This document shows, piece by piece, positions 15,925 to 24,114 of a stretch of DNA of 40,257 nt. A program made the position numbers and the translations under genes. Origin of the DNA: Bacteroidota bacterium. GTDB lineage: Bacteria; Bacteroidota; Bacteroidia; 2-12-FULL-35-15. How positions within the stretch are numbered: position 1 is the first letter of the stretch; the number at the start of each line of letters is the position of its first letter. The stretch lies in the NCBI GenBank assembly GCA_023251805.1, contig JAHEYB010000031.1:1-40257 (forward strand). Direction: 5' to 3'. The notes under the pieces were generated by a model, which made no database searches, was not told the origin of the DNA, and saw nothing but the letters and a program-made list of their open reading frames with translations.

Positions 15925-16893
15925 CTACAACCACCCTTTTTCAAAAATATCTTTCGTATGATAAGTAATAATAATGTTTGCTCCTGCTCTTGCGAAGGCA
16001 TGCATGTTTTCCATCACAATTTTTTGTTCGTCAATCCAGCCTTTTTGCGCTGCTGCTTTCACCATGGAATATTCGCCTGAAACATTATAACATGCAATTG
16101 GCAAAAGAGTATGCTGACGTAAATTAAAAATTACATCCATATAAGCTAAAGCAGGTTTTACCATTAATATATCTGCTCCTTCTGCTTCATCCAATAACCC
16201 TTCTGTCATGGATTCATTTCCGTTTCTATGATCCATCTGGTATGATTTTCTGTCGCCTTTTTGCGGAGCAGAATCTGCAGCTTCACGGAATGGTCCGTAA
16301 TACGCTGAAGCATATTTAATTGAATACGACATGATTGCGGTATTCTCAAAACCATTTTTATCTAACAGCTCACGCATCGCTCCTATTCTACCATCCATCA
16401 TATCACTTGGCGCAACCATATCTGCTCCGGCTTGTGCATGTGCGAGTGCCATTTTTGCTAAAACTTCAACAGATGAATCGTTGTGTACATATTCATCGTG
16501 AAGTATACCACAATGCCCATGAGTTGTATATGCACATACACATACATCTGTAATTACATACAAGCTTTCACCAAATTTTTCTTTTAATGCTTTTACTGCT
16601 TTTACAACAATGGAATTATTGCTAAAAGATGAACTTGCATCTTCTGTTTTTTGTTCGCCAACACCAAACAGTAAAATTTTATTGATTCCAATTTTTAATC
16701 CTTTCTCCACATCTTTTAACAATTCATCCACCGAATAATGATTGATGCCCGGCATCGCATCAATACTGTGAACGACATTTTTCCCGTCCACTACAAAATA
16801 AGGATAGATAAACATGTCTTTCGAAAGACGTGTTTCCGCAACCATTTCACGAACGATTGCATTTTTTCTTAATCTACGAGGTCTTTGTATCAT
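15925..16893 (-). CDS. hemB: Delta-aminolevulinic acid dehydratase (porphobilinogen synthase)
   Basis: 322 residues, normal length. It condenses two 5-aminolevulinate molecules to porphobilinogen. The zinc-binding cysteines are all present: Cys118, Cys120 and Cys128 in DVCVCAYTTHGHCG, so this is the zinc type. The Schiff-base lysines are Lys193 (SIKYAS) and Lys246 (MVKPA). It is the third gene of the leftward hemA, hemCD, hemB set, separated from hemCD by 163 bp that contains a hairpin and a solo GAACGCAG repeat. Confidence 0.97.
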   Translation of the reverse strand: MIQRPRRLRKNAIVREMVAETRLSKDMFIYPYFVVDGKNVVHSIDAMPGINHYSVDELLKDVEKGLKIGINKILLFGVGEQKTEDASSSFSNNSIVVKAVKALKEKFGESLYVITDVCVCAYTTHGHCGILHDEYVHNDSSVEVLAKMALAHAQAGADMVAPSDMMDGRIGAMRELLDKNGFENTAIMSYSIKYASAYYGPFREAADSAPQKGDRKSYQMDHRNGNESMTEGLLDEAEGADILMVKPALAYMDVIFNLRQHTLLPIACYNVSGEYSMVKAAAQKGWIDEQKIVMENMHAFARAGANIIITYHTKDIFEKGWL

Positions 16894-16900
16894 GGTAATG

Positions 16901-16937
16901 GAACGCAGATTTTCATGATCTTCATGATAAAATCTGA
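16901..16937 (+). repeat. Solo GAACGCAGATT repeat upstream of hemB
   Basis: The first 28 nt are identical to the left end of the GxxExxY cassette (10911-10938). The copy continues with AAAATCTG, so CAGATTTT (16905-16912) and AAAATCTG (16930-16937) form an 8-bp inverted repeat around the TCATGA motifs. No GxxExxY gene is next to it. Confidence 0.85.
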
Positions 16938-17036
16938 TTTTTTATTTTTTGTTGTTTAAATTTTTTTTGATTTGAATCTTGATATATTTTTCTTTATAAT
17001 TTTTTTAATCCTTTAAAATCACAATTTTTGCGCCTG

Positions 17037-17054
17037 CCCCGATGACATTCGGGG
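17037..17054 (-). terminator. Hairpin just after the hemCD stop
   Basis: CCCCGA (17037-17042) pairs with TCGGGG (17049-17054) around a 6-nt loop, 2 nt after the hemCD stop. There is no long T-run, so it may be a processing or stability hairpin instead of a full terminator; a palindromic repeat is another reading. Confidence 0.4.
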
Positions 17055-17056
17055 TT

Positions 17057-18619
17057 CTATTGAATGCCGAAAACAGCCTCAGCAAGTCCCACTTCATCAA
17101 ATGATGCAGGCAACAAACAATTTTGTACACCGTGCTCCGTTAATTTTTTTTCAGTTGATTTTCCGATGGCAACTACTTTTTGTGTCGCTGAAATTTTAGC
17201 TTTTTGGAAAAAGGATTCTACGTTTGACGGACTAGTAAAAACTAAAATTTCTGCTTCTGGTAATTTCGTGTTTTCCTTTTTTACTGTTTCGTAAACTACT
17301 ATGTCTGTCAATTTACTGGCATCTTCAAACTGTTGTTGAATGGTGCGCAATCCGCCTTTTGCTTGTGGAAACAAAACGGTTTCTTCGCCAACTGTTTTTG
17401 CGAATTTTTTGCCGACTACTTTTGTATCATTTACAGAACCCACAAATGCAGCATTGCGATTGTGTTTTTTTAATTCCTGCTCCGTAGATTTCCCAATCAC
17501 ACCAAATTTGGTTTTTGATTTCAAATCAGGGTTTTGAGTAAAGAAATAATCTACTGCGTTGGAACTTGCAAAAAATACCCAATCCGTTTGCGCCACTGAA
17601 GCAATTTTTACTTGTTTAGTTTCAATGAACGAAACACCTTCTACTTTATATCCGTTGCCTTCCAATACATTTTTAAAGAAGGAGTCCTCTTTTAAATCGC
17701 GGGTAATTAAAACTGATTTACCTTTTATTGCGTTTAACTGATTCACAATTTTTTGTGCAAAGCCATCCGCAGTAAACGATTCAAAATACAAACGTTTCGG
17801 CATGGTGTCCCAAGCATCCGATTTGGATGTCCACACTTTAAATTTATTATCCTCTTTGATACAAAACACGCCCAATGGTAATTGGCAACCGCCATCAAAT
17901 AAATTGAGTACTTTTCGTTCGATGCCGATTGTATCCTCTACTTTTTCGGAATTTAATTTGTGGATGTATTCAAATAATTCGTGATCGTCTTCGCGAATTT
18001 GTAAACCCAAAACACCTTGAGCGGGCGCTGGAATAAACTCTTTCGGATCTAAACGCAAAACTTTGAATTCACTTAAATCGATGTGTAAACGTTCAACACC
18101 TGCCGCTGCCAACATAATGGCATCGTACTTTTTATCGCGTAATTTCTGAATTCTAGTAGGAACGTTTCCACGAAGGTCTTCCAGTTTGATATCTTTTCTA
18201 AAAGCAAGCAATTGCGATTTTCTTCTAGCGGAAGAAGTCCCTAGGATTGCATTTTTTTTAAACGAATATTTTTGTGTATTGTCGACACACTCTTTGCGAA
18301 TCAAAATTAATTCGGCAGCATCTTCACGTTCGGAAACTGCAGCAATTTTTAATCCTTCGGGAGATGTAGTTGGTAAATCTTTGTGAGAATGAACAGCGAG
18401 GTCAATTTCTTTTTTCAAAAGCGCCTCTTCAATTTCTTTTGTAAAAAACCCTTTGCCTTCTAATTTATCAAAACTTAAATCCTGAATGGTGTCACCTTGT
18501 GTCGTGATGATTTTTAATTCGGCCGTTAATCCTAATTTTTGAATTTTACGCAATACGTAATTGGCTTGCCACAATGCTAAGTCACTTCCTCTACTACCGA
18601 TTATAATTTTTCTGTCCAT
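17057..18619 (-). CDS. hemC-hemD: Hydroxymethylbilane synthase / uroporphyrinogen-III synthase fusion
   Basis: 520 residues joining two consecutive heme enzymes. HemC occupies about 1-300: GSRGSDLALWQA at the start, GTSSARRKSQL, LRGNVPTRIQKL, and the dipyrromethane-cofactor cysteine Cys245 in FDGGCQLPLG. HemD starts near residue 305 (KSVLITRD) and runs to the end, with VFFASSNAVDYFF and VFTSPSNVESFF as paired substrate-cleft segments. It turns porphobilinogen into uroporphyrinogen III without releasing hydroxymethylbilane far from the second site. The frame is continuous from ATG 18619. It sits between hemA and hemB on one strand. Confidence 0.95.
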   Translation of the reverse strand: MDRKIIIGSRGSDLALWQANYVLRKIQKLGLTAELKIITTQGDTIQDLSFDKLEGKGFFTKEIEEALLKKEIDLAVHSHKDLPTTSPEGLKIAAVSEREDAAELILIRKECVDNTQKYSFKKNAILGTSSARRKSQLLAFRKDIKLEDLRGNVPTRIQKLRDKKYDAIMLAAAGVERLHIDLSEFKVLRLDPKEFIPAPAQGVLGLQIREDDHELFEYIHKLNSEKVEDTIGIERKVLNLFDGGCQLPLGVFCIKEDNKFKVWTSKSDAWDTMPKRLYFESFTADGFAQKIVNQLNAIKGKSVLITRDLKEDSFFKNVLEGNGYKVEGVSFIETKQVKIASVAQTDWVFFASSNAVDYFFTQNPDLKSKTKFGVIGKSTEQELKKHNRNAAFVGSVNDTKVVGKKFAKTVGEETVLFPQAKGGLRTIQQQFEDASKLTDIVVYETVKKENTKLPEAEILVFTSPSNVESFFQKAKISATQKVVAIGKSTEKKLTEHGVQNCLLPASFDEVGLAEAVFGIQ

Positions 18620-18644
18620 TTTTTTTCTTATGTTTCTTTCGAAG

Positions 18645-18717
18645 CGTCATTGCGAGGAACGAAGCAATCTACATGTATTAACTTTTCGAAGAGATTGCTT
18701 CGTTCCTCGCAATGACG
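18645..18717. repeat. Perfect 26-bp inverted repeat, CGTCATTGCGAG family
   Basis: Arm 18645-18670 (CGTCATTGCGAGGAAC...) is the exact reverse complement of 18692-18717 with a 21-nt spacer. It lies between hemA and hemCD. A related palindrome at 193-284 has the same arm sequence but with the arm ends meeting the other way round. Confidence 0.92.
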
Positions 18718-18727
18718 TTCTAATAAT

Positions 18728-18754
18728 ATCATGAGTCACGATTAATCTGCGTTC
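18728..18754 (-). repeat. Solo diverged GAACGCAGATT repeat at the end of hemA
   Basis: Reads leftward GAACGCAGATT-AATCGTGACTCATGAT. The first G is the last base of the hemA stop codon (TAG). It is a diverged, 27-nt relative of the GxxExxY cassette ends and directly abuts the 26-bp inverted repeat. Confidence 0.75.
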
Positions 18755-19977
18755 TATTTTTGATTAGTAAGAATCTCTTTGGCCATTTTCATTGGAACGC
18801 TGATGTATTTTTTTTCCATATAGGAAATAATTTTATCAAGCACTTCTTTGGATTCGGGATTCAATGCATTTAATTCTTTGGCGAATACTTCATTTGCTGT
18901 TTCACGAATCTCTTTCACTTTTTTAGGAACTTCACTCATTGCTAATTCCACTTTACGTGTTTTGAGAACTTGGCGAAACTCATAGATGTTTGCATCTATA
19001 ATTACCTTGCACGTATCTAATTCCTGCTCACGTGCTTTTAAATTCTCTTTCGCAATTTCCTGCAGATTATTAATTGCGATAAGATTGACATCGTAATTAT
19101 TTAAAATTTCAGCATCCAAATCGTTTGGAATAGCAAGGTCGATTACAATTTTTTTGGATGTATCGTTTCCTACTAAGCTTTTGTATACTGCAGGAGTGAT
19201 AATACTTTCGGAAGAACCGGTACAAGTAACAATGATATCAAAACCTCCTTTATAATTATTTAATTCTGAAAGAGGAAATGCATTCCCCGAAAGTTCGTGT
19301 GCTAATTTTTCAGCATTAGAAAGCGTACGATTAAAAACAGTGAAGTTTGCAAACTTATGTTTTTTCAAGTATTGCGCCATGGTTGTGTTGGTAACACCCG
19401 AACCGATGATAATAAAACGCGAATCTTTTTTCACATTCAGTGAGCGCAGTTTTCTATATGCAAGTGAAACGACAGAAACAGGATTTCTGGCAATATTTGT
19501 TTCAGTATAAATTTCTTTTGCTGTCTCAATTGTCTTTTTCACAACGAGACGAATCAAATCACCCGTTAGTCCGTATCCATCACATTTTTCATACGCATTA
19601 CGAACTTGAGTAATAATTTCTCTTTCTCCAACAACTAATGAATCGATAGAAGAAGCGACATTGAATAAATGGCGAAGTGCTGCTTCTCCATCAAATACCT
19701 GAACATTTTTTTGTATCCAGTCGAGATAATCGGTATCCCAATCTTGATTAAAGGCTTTGAAAAAACCTTCTAGAAAAACCGCATCAATTTCTTGTTCAAC
19801 TGAGAGCATAAATTCCACTCGGTTACAGGTGCTGAGGTATAACATTTCCTCAATATCCATTACCGCTTTGACCAAGGCTAATTTTTCGCTAGCAATATGA
19901 TCTTCCACATGCAATTTTCCGATATCATTAACATCGGTTGTTTTGTGAGTGAATGCTATTATTTTAAACTTGTTCAA
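18754..19977 (-). CDS. hemA: Glutamyl-tRNA reductase
   Basis: 407 residues. It reduces Glu-tRNA(Glu) to glutamate-1-semialdehyde, the first step of the C5 heme pathway. The catalytic cysteine is Cys51 in STCNRVE; VGEREIITQVRNAYE and the NADPH-binding segment IIGSGVTNTTMA are typical. A C-terminal dimerisation helix (about 310-405) is present. The start codon is TTG at 19977; no better ATG is seen near it. It is the first gene of the leftward heme set; hemL is not in the window. Confidence 0.95.
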   Translation of the reverse strand: MNKFKIIAFTHKTTDVNDIGKLHVEDHIASEKLALVKAVMDIEEMLYLSTCNRVEFMLSVEQEIDAVFLEGFFKAFNQDWDTDYLDWIQKNVQVFDGEAALRHLFNVASSIDSLVVGEREIITQVRNAYEKCDGYGLTGDLIRLVVKKTIETAKEIYTETNIARNPVSVVSLAYRKLRSLNVKKDSRFIIIGSGVTNTTMAQYLKKHKFANFTVFNRTLSNAEKLAHELSGNAFPLSELNNYKGGFDIIVTCTGSSESIITPAVYKSLVGNDTSKKIVIDLAIPNDLDAEILNNYDVNLIAINNLQEIAKENLKAREQELDTCKVIIDANIYEFRQVLKTRKVELAMSEVPKKVKEIRETANEVFAKELNALNPESKEVLDKIISYMEKKYISVPMKMAKEILTNQK

Positions 19978-20174
19978 TGGTATACTTTTTTTGCTCTACA
20001 AATTTGGGAATGATTCCGTATAGAATTGTCACAATAGTGTCAGAAGTATTAATTAGAACTATTTTAAATAAGTGGGCGGAAAGGAAACCCAATAAAAAGA
20101 GCAAAATAGGAATGGCTAAACATGCTAGACGCCATTTTTTTGAGCTGGAAGCAGGAAGAAAAGAGTTTAAATAG

Positions 20175-20474
20175 GAAAATGGAACTTTAAAAAAAGAACG
20201 ATTTTGGTCTATTTTTGCTAATTTTTAGTCAATTTTTGGTCAATTTTTGGTCAATTTAGTCGAAATATTGGCATTTTTCATTGATTTTGACGATTTTTAA
20301 AGAATTTAAAATTAAGAAAAATGTATAGGTATTCGATTGAAATGCCTATCAAAAGCATTAATAATGAACATTTATTTGTGAATTATTTTGCAGGAAATAA
20401 AAATGTGCTTATCTTCGCGTCCCGTTTTAAGAAAAATACGGCATTTTAAGTACATAAATTAATATCTAAATACA
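20175..20474. other. 300-bp regulatory gap upstream of rplM
   Basis: No credible gene. It contains a run of T-tracts spaced 10-11 bp apart (20207-20258, GTCAATTTTTG-type units) and then the rplM promoter (20386-20417). The T-tracts are placed about one helical turn apart, which often gives intrinsically bent DNA. Confidence 0.6.
20386..20417 (+). promoter_or_regulatory. Bacteroidota-type promoter of the rplM operon
   Basis: TTTTG at 20386-20390, exactly 19 nt, then TATCTTCG at 20410-20417. This fits the -33 TTTG / -7 TAnnTTTG consensus of the Bacteroidota primary sigma factor apart from one base in the -7 box. The leader to the GTG at 20475 is about 50 nt. It is the best promoter in the window. 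Confidence 0.75.
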
Positions 20475-20930
20475 GTGGAAGCAATTAGTTACAAAACGGT
20501 TTCAGCAAGTAAGGAAACTGTTACAAAAGGATGGGTTATTGTAGATGCAGAGAACGAAATATTGGGTCGTTTGGCATCAAATGTAGCTTACATTTTAAGA
20601 GGAAAAAACAAAACAAACTTTACTCCTCACGTTGATACAGGTGATAATGTAATCATCATCAATGCTGACAAAATTAAGTTGACAGGTAATAAAGTATCTG
20701 AAAAAGAATACGTTCGTCACACTGGTTATCCGGGTGGGCAACGTTTTGCAACTCCGAAATTATTATTTTCTAAAAAACCGACAGAAGTAGTAAGATTAGC
20801 TGTTAGTGGTATGTTACCAAAAAACAAATTGGGTGATGCATTAAGAAAAAATGTGTTTATCTATGCAGGTGCAGAGCATCCACATGCAGCTCAACAACCA
20901 AAAGAAATCAAAATAAATACAATTAAATAA
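20475..20930 (+). CDS. rplM: 50S ribosomal protein L13
   Basis: 151 residues, an early-assembly protein of the large subunit. The segments WVIVDAENEILGRLAS, VIIINADKIKLTGNK, GYPGG and LAVSGMLPKNKLG are characteristic. The start is GTG at 20475; the short leader MEAISYKT before WVIVDA matches the usual Bacteroidota L13 N-terminus. First gene of an operon with rpsI (5-bp gap) and probably rpsB and tsf. Confidence 0.98.
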   Translation: MEAISYKTVSASKETVTKGWVIVDAENEILGRLASNVAYILRGKNKTNFTPHVDTGDNVIIINADKIKLTGNKVSEKEYVRHTGYPGGQRFATPKLLFSKKPTEVVRLAVSGMLPKNKLGDALRKNVFIYAGAEHPHAAQQPKEIKINTIK

Positions 20931-20935
20931 TAAAA

Positions 20936-21322
20936 ATGGAAGTAGTAAATACTCTTGGTAGAAGAAAAACCGCTGTAGCACGTGCATATGTGCAAAAAGG
21001 AAATGGGAACATTGTAATCAACGATAAAGATTACAAAGCTTATTTCACAACATCCGTTTTACAATACAAAATTACTCAAGCATTTGGTGTTACTAAAACA
21101 CAAGATCAGTTTGATGTAAAAGTAAATGTAAAAGGGGGCGGGGTAACAGGACAAGCAGAAGCTGTTAGATTGGCAATTGCTCGTGCTTTAGTAGAAACGG
21201 ATGCAAATCTTAAGCCCTTGTTAAAAGCAGAAGGTTTAATGACACGTAATCCTAAAATGGTTGAACGTAAAAAACCGGGTCAGAAAAAAGCTCGTAAGCG
21301 TTTCCAATTCAGTAAACGATAA
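20936..21322 (+). CDS. rpsI: 30S ribosomal protein S9
   Basis: 128 residues with the universal basic C-terminus ending KARKRFQFSKR, which reaches into the ribosomal P site and touches the initiator tRNA. GRRKTAVARAYV at the N-terminus and GGGVTGQAEAVRLAIARAL are family markers. Starts 5 bp after rplM, clearly cotranscribed. Confidence 0.98.
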   Translation: MEVVNTLGRRKTAVARAYVQKGNGNIVINDKDYKAYFTTSVLQYKITQAFGVTKTQDQFDVKVNVKGGGVTGQAEAVRLAIARALVETDANLKPLLKAEGLMTRNPKMVERKKPGQKKARKRFQFSKR

Positions 21323-21332
21323 TCATCTACAA

Positions 21333-21358
21333 TGTCATCCCGAGCGTAGTCGAGGGAC
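21333..21358. repeat. TGTCATCCCGAGCGTAGTCG repeat between rpsI and rpsB
   Basis: A single GC-rich copy, 10 nt after the rpsI stop, of a repeat family seen also at 15028 and 25895-25964. It is inside the ribosomal transcript. Confidence 0.7.
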
Positions 21359-21388
21359 AGTATTAATTAACATTAAATTACAGACTCA

Positions 21389-22228
21389 ATGTCAAGAACA
21401 AATTTCAACGATTTATTAGAAGCAGGTTCCCACTTCGGACACTTGAAAAGAAAATGGAATCCAGCAATGGCTCCTTATATCTTCACAGAAAAAAACGGTA
21501 TTCATATTATCGACTTAAACAAAACAGTTGCTAAAGTTGATGAAGCAGCAGATGCTTTAAAACAAATTGCAAAATCTGGTAAAAAGATTTTATTTGTTGC
21601 TACAAAAAAACAAGCAAAAGATATCGTTGCTGATAAAGTAAAAGCAATTGGTATGCCTTATGTTACTGAGCGCTGGCCTGGTGGTATGTTAACCAACTTT
21701 GCTACTATCCGTAAAGCAGTTAAGAAAATGGCTACTATCGACAAGATGAGTACTGATGGTACATTTGATAATATTTCTAAAAAAGAAAAACTACAAATTT
21801 CTCGTGAACGCGCGAAATTAGAAACGAACTTAGGTTCTATCGTAGATTTAAGTCGCTTACCAGCAGCTTTGTTTATTGTAGATATTTCTAAAGAGCATAT
21901 CGCAGTTGCTGAAGCAAAAAGATTAAACATCCCAACGTTTGCAATTGTTGATACAAACTCTGATCCTAATGCTGTTGACTTTGCAATTCCTGCAAATGAT
22001 GATGCATCAACTTCTATCTCTTTAATTACCGGTATCATTACTAAAGCAATTGAAGAAGGTTTAGCTGAACGCAAAGTGGATAAAGAAACACAAGCTGAAG
22101 AAAAAGAAGGAACAAAAACTTCTCGCGATGAAGCAGAACAATTAAGTGCCGGAGCAAAAGTAAAATCATCTGGTGATGGTGAACCAAAAGGTCCGGGTAA
22201 AAAACCAAGAAGAAAAATTAATAGTTAA
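21389..22228 (+). CDS. rpsB: 30S ribosomal protein S2
   Basis: 279 residues. Family segments: AGSHFGHLKRKWNPAMAPYIF, ILFVATKKQAKD, ERWPGGMLTNFATI, LPAALFIVDISKEHIAVAEAKRL and PTFAIVDTNSDP. After the core ends near residue 227, a charged, low-complexity tail of about 50 residues (acidic, then GEPKGPGKKPRRKINS) extends beyond the usual bacterial S2. Such tails are common in Bacteroidota S2. Followed by a terminator-like hairpin before tsf. Confidence 0.97.
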   Translation: MSRTNFNDLLEAGSHFGHLKRKWNPAMAPYIFTEKNGIHIIDLNKTVAKVDEAADALKQIAKSGKKILFVATKKQAKDIVADKVKAIGMPYVTERWPGGMLTNFATIRKAVKKMATIDKMSTDGTFDNISKKEKLQISRERAKLETNLGSIVDLSRLPAALFIVDISKEHIAVAEAKRLNIPTFAIVDTNSDPNAVDFAIPANDDASTSISLITGIITKAIEEGLAERKVDKETQAEEKEGTKTSRDEAEQLSAGAKVKSSGDGEPKGPGKKPRRKINS

Positions 22229-22252
22229 TAAAATAGATTATTAGATTATAGA

Positions 22253-22291
22253 TTTGAGACGTGAGATTTAATATTGCGTCTCAAATTTTTT
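22253..22291 (+). terminator. Terminator-like hairpin between rpsB and tsf
   Basis: TTTGAGACG (22253-22261) pairs exactly with CGTCTCAAA (22277-22285), loop 15 nt, followed by six T. It would end or attenuate transcription between two genes that are normally cotranscribed. The rest of the gap is a phrase-like repeat (AGATTTGAGA / TCTCATATCTCAA variants). Confidence 0.6.
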
Positions 22292-22341
22292 ACAATAGAA
22301 CGAATCTAATATCTAAAATCTCATATCTCAATACTATAAAA

Positions 22342-23178
22342 ATGACAACAATGACGATTACAGCAGCAGACATCAACAAGCTTAGACAAATGACGGGGGC
22401 AGGAATGATGGATTGCAAAAAAGCATTAACCGAAGCAGAAGGTGACTTCGAAAAAGCAATTGACGAATTACGTAAAAAAGGACAAAAAGTAGCTGCAAAT
22501 CGTGGTGATCGTGAATCTAAAGAAGGTGTTGTTTTAGCAAAAGTAACCGCTGATAACAAACGAGGAGTTGTATTGGCTGTTAACTGCGAAACAGATTTCG
22601 TAGCTATAAATGCAGAGTTCATTAAAATGACAACTGCGATTTTAGATATCGCCATCGAAAAAAATCCTAAAACAGCTGACGAATTAAAATCATTGCCTTT
22701 TGATGCTAAATTAACTATCGCTGATAAATTAATTGAGCAAACAGGTGTAATCGGAGAGAAAATTGAATTAACAAAATACGAAGTAGTGGAAGCTGCTTTT
22801 GTATTAGCTTACATTCACCCGGGTAACAAATTAGCAAACATTGTAGGATTTAGTTCTGCAAGTGTAAATGCTGATGTTGCTAAAGATGTTGCAATGCAAG
22901 TTGCAGCAATGGCTCCGGTAGCGGTTGACAAAGGTGATGTAGATGCAGATACTATTAAGCGTGAAATCGAAATTGGAAAAGAACAAGCGCGTGAAGAAGG
23001 GAAACCGGAAGAAATGCTTGAAAAAATTGCAATGGGTAAATTGAATAAATTCTACAAAGAGTCTACTTTATTGAACCAAGAGTTTATAAAAGACAACAAA
23101 AAAACAATCGCTCAATATTTGAACGAATCAGAAAAAGGATTAACAGTAGCAGGATTCAAACGAATCGCTTTAAGCTAA
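22342..23178 (+). CDS. tsf: Translation elongation factor Ts
   Basis: 278 residues from the ATG at 22342 (MTTMTITAADINKLR). An upstream in-frame GTG at 22261 would add 27 residues from a repeat and is rejected. Markers: LRQMTGAGMMDCKKALTEAEGD (UBA-like), NCETDFVA, and AYIHPGNKLANIVGF. EF-Ts recycles EF-Tu from GDP to GTP form. Followed by a strong terminator. Confidence 0.97.
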   Translation: MTTMTITAADINKLRQMTGAGMMDCKKALTEAEGDFEKAIDELRKKGQKVAANRGDRESKEGVVLAKVTADNKRGVVLAVNCETDFVAINAEFIKMTTAILDIAIEKNPKTADELKSLPFDAKLTIADKLIEQTGVIGEKIELTKYEVVEAAFVLAYIHPGNKLANIVGFSSASVNADVAKDVAMQVAAMAPVAVDKGDVDADTIKREIEIGKEQAREEGKPEEMLEKIAMGKLNKFYKESTLLNQEFIKDNKKTIAQYLNESEKGLTVAGFKRIALS

Positions 23179-23194
23179 TTCATTATTTATTTTT

Positions 23195-23226
23195 AGTCCC
23201 CCCGAGTACTCGGGGGGATTTTTTTT
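23195..23226 (+). terminator. Strong Rho-independent terminator after tsf
   Basis: CCCCCCGAG (23198-23206) and CTCGGGGGG (23209-23217) form one continuous palindrome (CCCCCCGAGTACTCGGGGGG), followed by A and eight T. It closes the ribosomal-protein transcript before pyrH. Confidence 0.92.
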
Positions 23227-23269
23227 GACACTTTACATTTAGCATTTCAACCTTATAACATTGTACTCT

Positions 23270-23977
23270 ATGAAATACAAAAGAATCCTGCTGAAACTTT
23301 CCGGTGAATCCTTAATGGGTAACAAGCAATTTGGTATTGACCACGATCGCTTAACCGAATATGCTGCTCAAATTAAAGACGTAGCTAAAATGGGTGTAGA
23401 AGTAGCAATTGTAATTGGTGGAGGAAATATTTTCAGAGGAATTCAAGCTGCTGAAGGTGGCATGGACCGAGTGCAAGGTGATTATATGGGGATGCTTGCT
23501 ACCGTTATTAACTCAATGGCTTTACAGGCTGCTTTAGAAAAGGCTGGAGTGGAAACTCGTTTGCAATCGGCTATTAAAATGGAACAAATTTGTGAACCTT
23601 TCATCCGTAGAAAAGCAGTCCGTCACTTAGAAAAAAATCGTGTAGTTATTTTCGGAGCGGGAACTGGAAACCCATATTTTACAACGGATACTGCAGCAAC
23701 TTTAAGAGCGATTGAAATTGAAGCAGATGTGGTTTTAAAAGGAACACGTGTAGATGGAATTTATACTGCTGACCCTGAAAAAGATAAATCTGCAACCAAA
23801 TACGACACCATTTCTTTTGAAGAAGTGTATTCAAAAGGCTTGGAAGTAATGGATATGACTGCGTTTACACTTTGTAAAGAAAACAAATTACCAATTATTG
23901 TTTTTGATATGAACAAAAAAGGTAATTTAAAACGTTTGGTTGAAGGCGAGAAGGTGGGAACGTTGGTGGAATTCTAA
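23270..23977 (+). CDS. pyrH: Uridylate kinase (UMP kinase)
   Basis: 235 residues from ATG 23270; an in-frame TTG 9 nt upstream is unlikely. It phosphorylates UMP to UDP. Markers of the hexameric amino-acid-kinase fold: KLSGESLMG at the N-terminus, IGGGNIFRG (phosphate-binding loop), [17 protein letters not shown], and [17 protein letters not shown]. The tail [20 protein letters not shown] is typical. It follows the tsf terminator, so it has a separate promoter. The next gene is frr, the usual neighbour. Confidence 0.97.
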   Translation: MKYKRILLKLSGESLMGNKQFGIDHDRLTEYAAQIKDVAKMGVEVAIVIGGGNIFRGIQAAEGGMDRVQGDYMGMLATVINSMALQAALEKAGVETRLQSAIKMEQICEPFIRRKAVRHLEKNRVVIFGAGTGNPYFTTDTAATLRAIEIEADVVLKGTRVDGIYTADPEKDKSATKYDTISFEEVYSKGLEVMDMTAFTLCKENKLPIIVFDMNKKGNLKRLVEGEKVGTLVEF

Positions 23978-24051
23978 TTTGCTCCATTGGAGTCCCTTCG
24001 GGAAAAATTGAAAAATTTGAAAATTTGTCCGAAGGACCACTTCGGGGAAAA

Positions 24052-24084
24052 TTGGGGTATTGGAAAATTAATTTTGTACTTTTG
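24052..24084 (+). promoter_or_regulatory. Possible promoter of frr
   Basis: TTGG at 24052-24055, 21 nt, then TACTTTTG at 24077-24084 (full TAnnTTTG match), 30 nt before the frr start. The preceding 80 bp holds small hairpins (CCTTCGGG, CCACTTCGGGG) and the iterated AATTTGAAAATTTG phrase. Confidence 0.35.
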
Positions 24085-24114
24085 TCTTAATACCTGATAC
24101 TTAATACTTATAAG

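Noticed and set aside
19977..20174. 65-codon open frame upstream of hemA
   Set aside because: No recognisable domain or promoter, lies in the hemA leader and starts on top of the hemA start; composition is not convincing as coding.
22261..22341. N-terminal extension of EF-Ts from GTG 22261
   Set aside because: The extra 27 residues come from a phrase-like repeat and a hairpin; the conserved protein starts at 22342.
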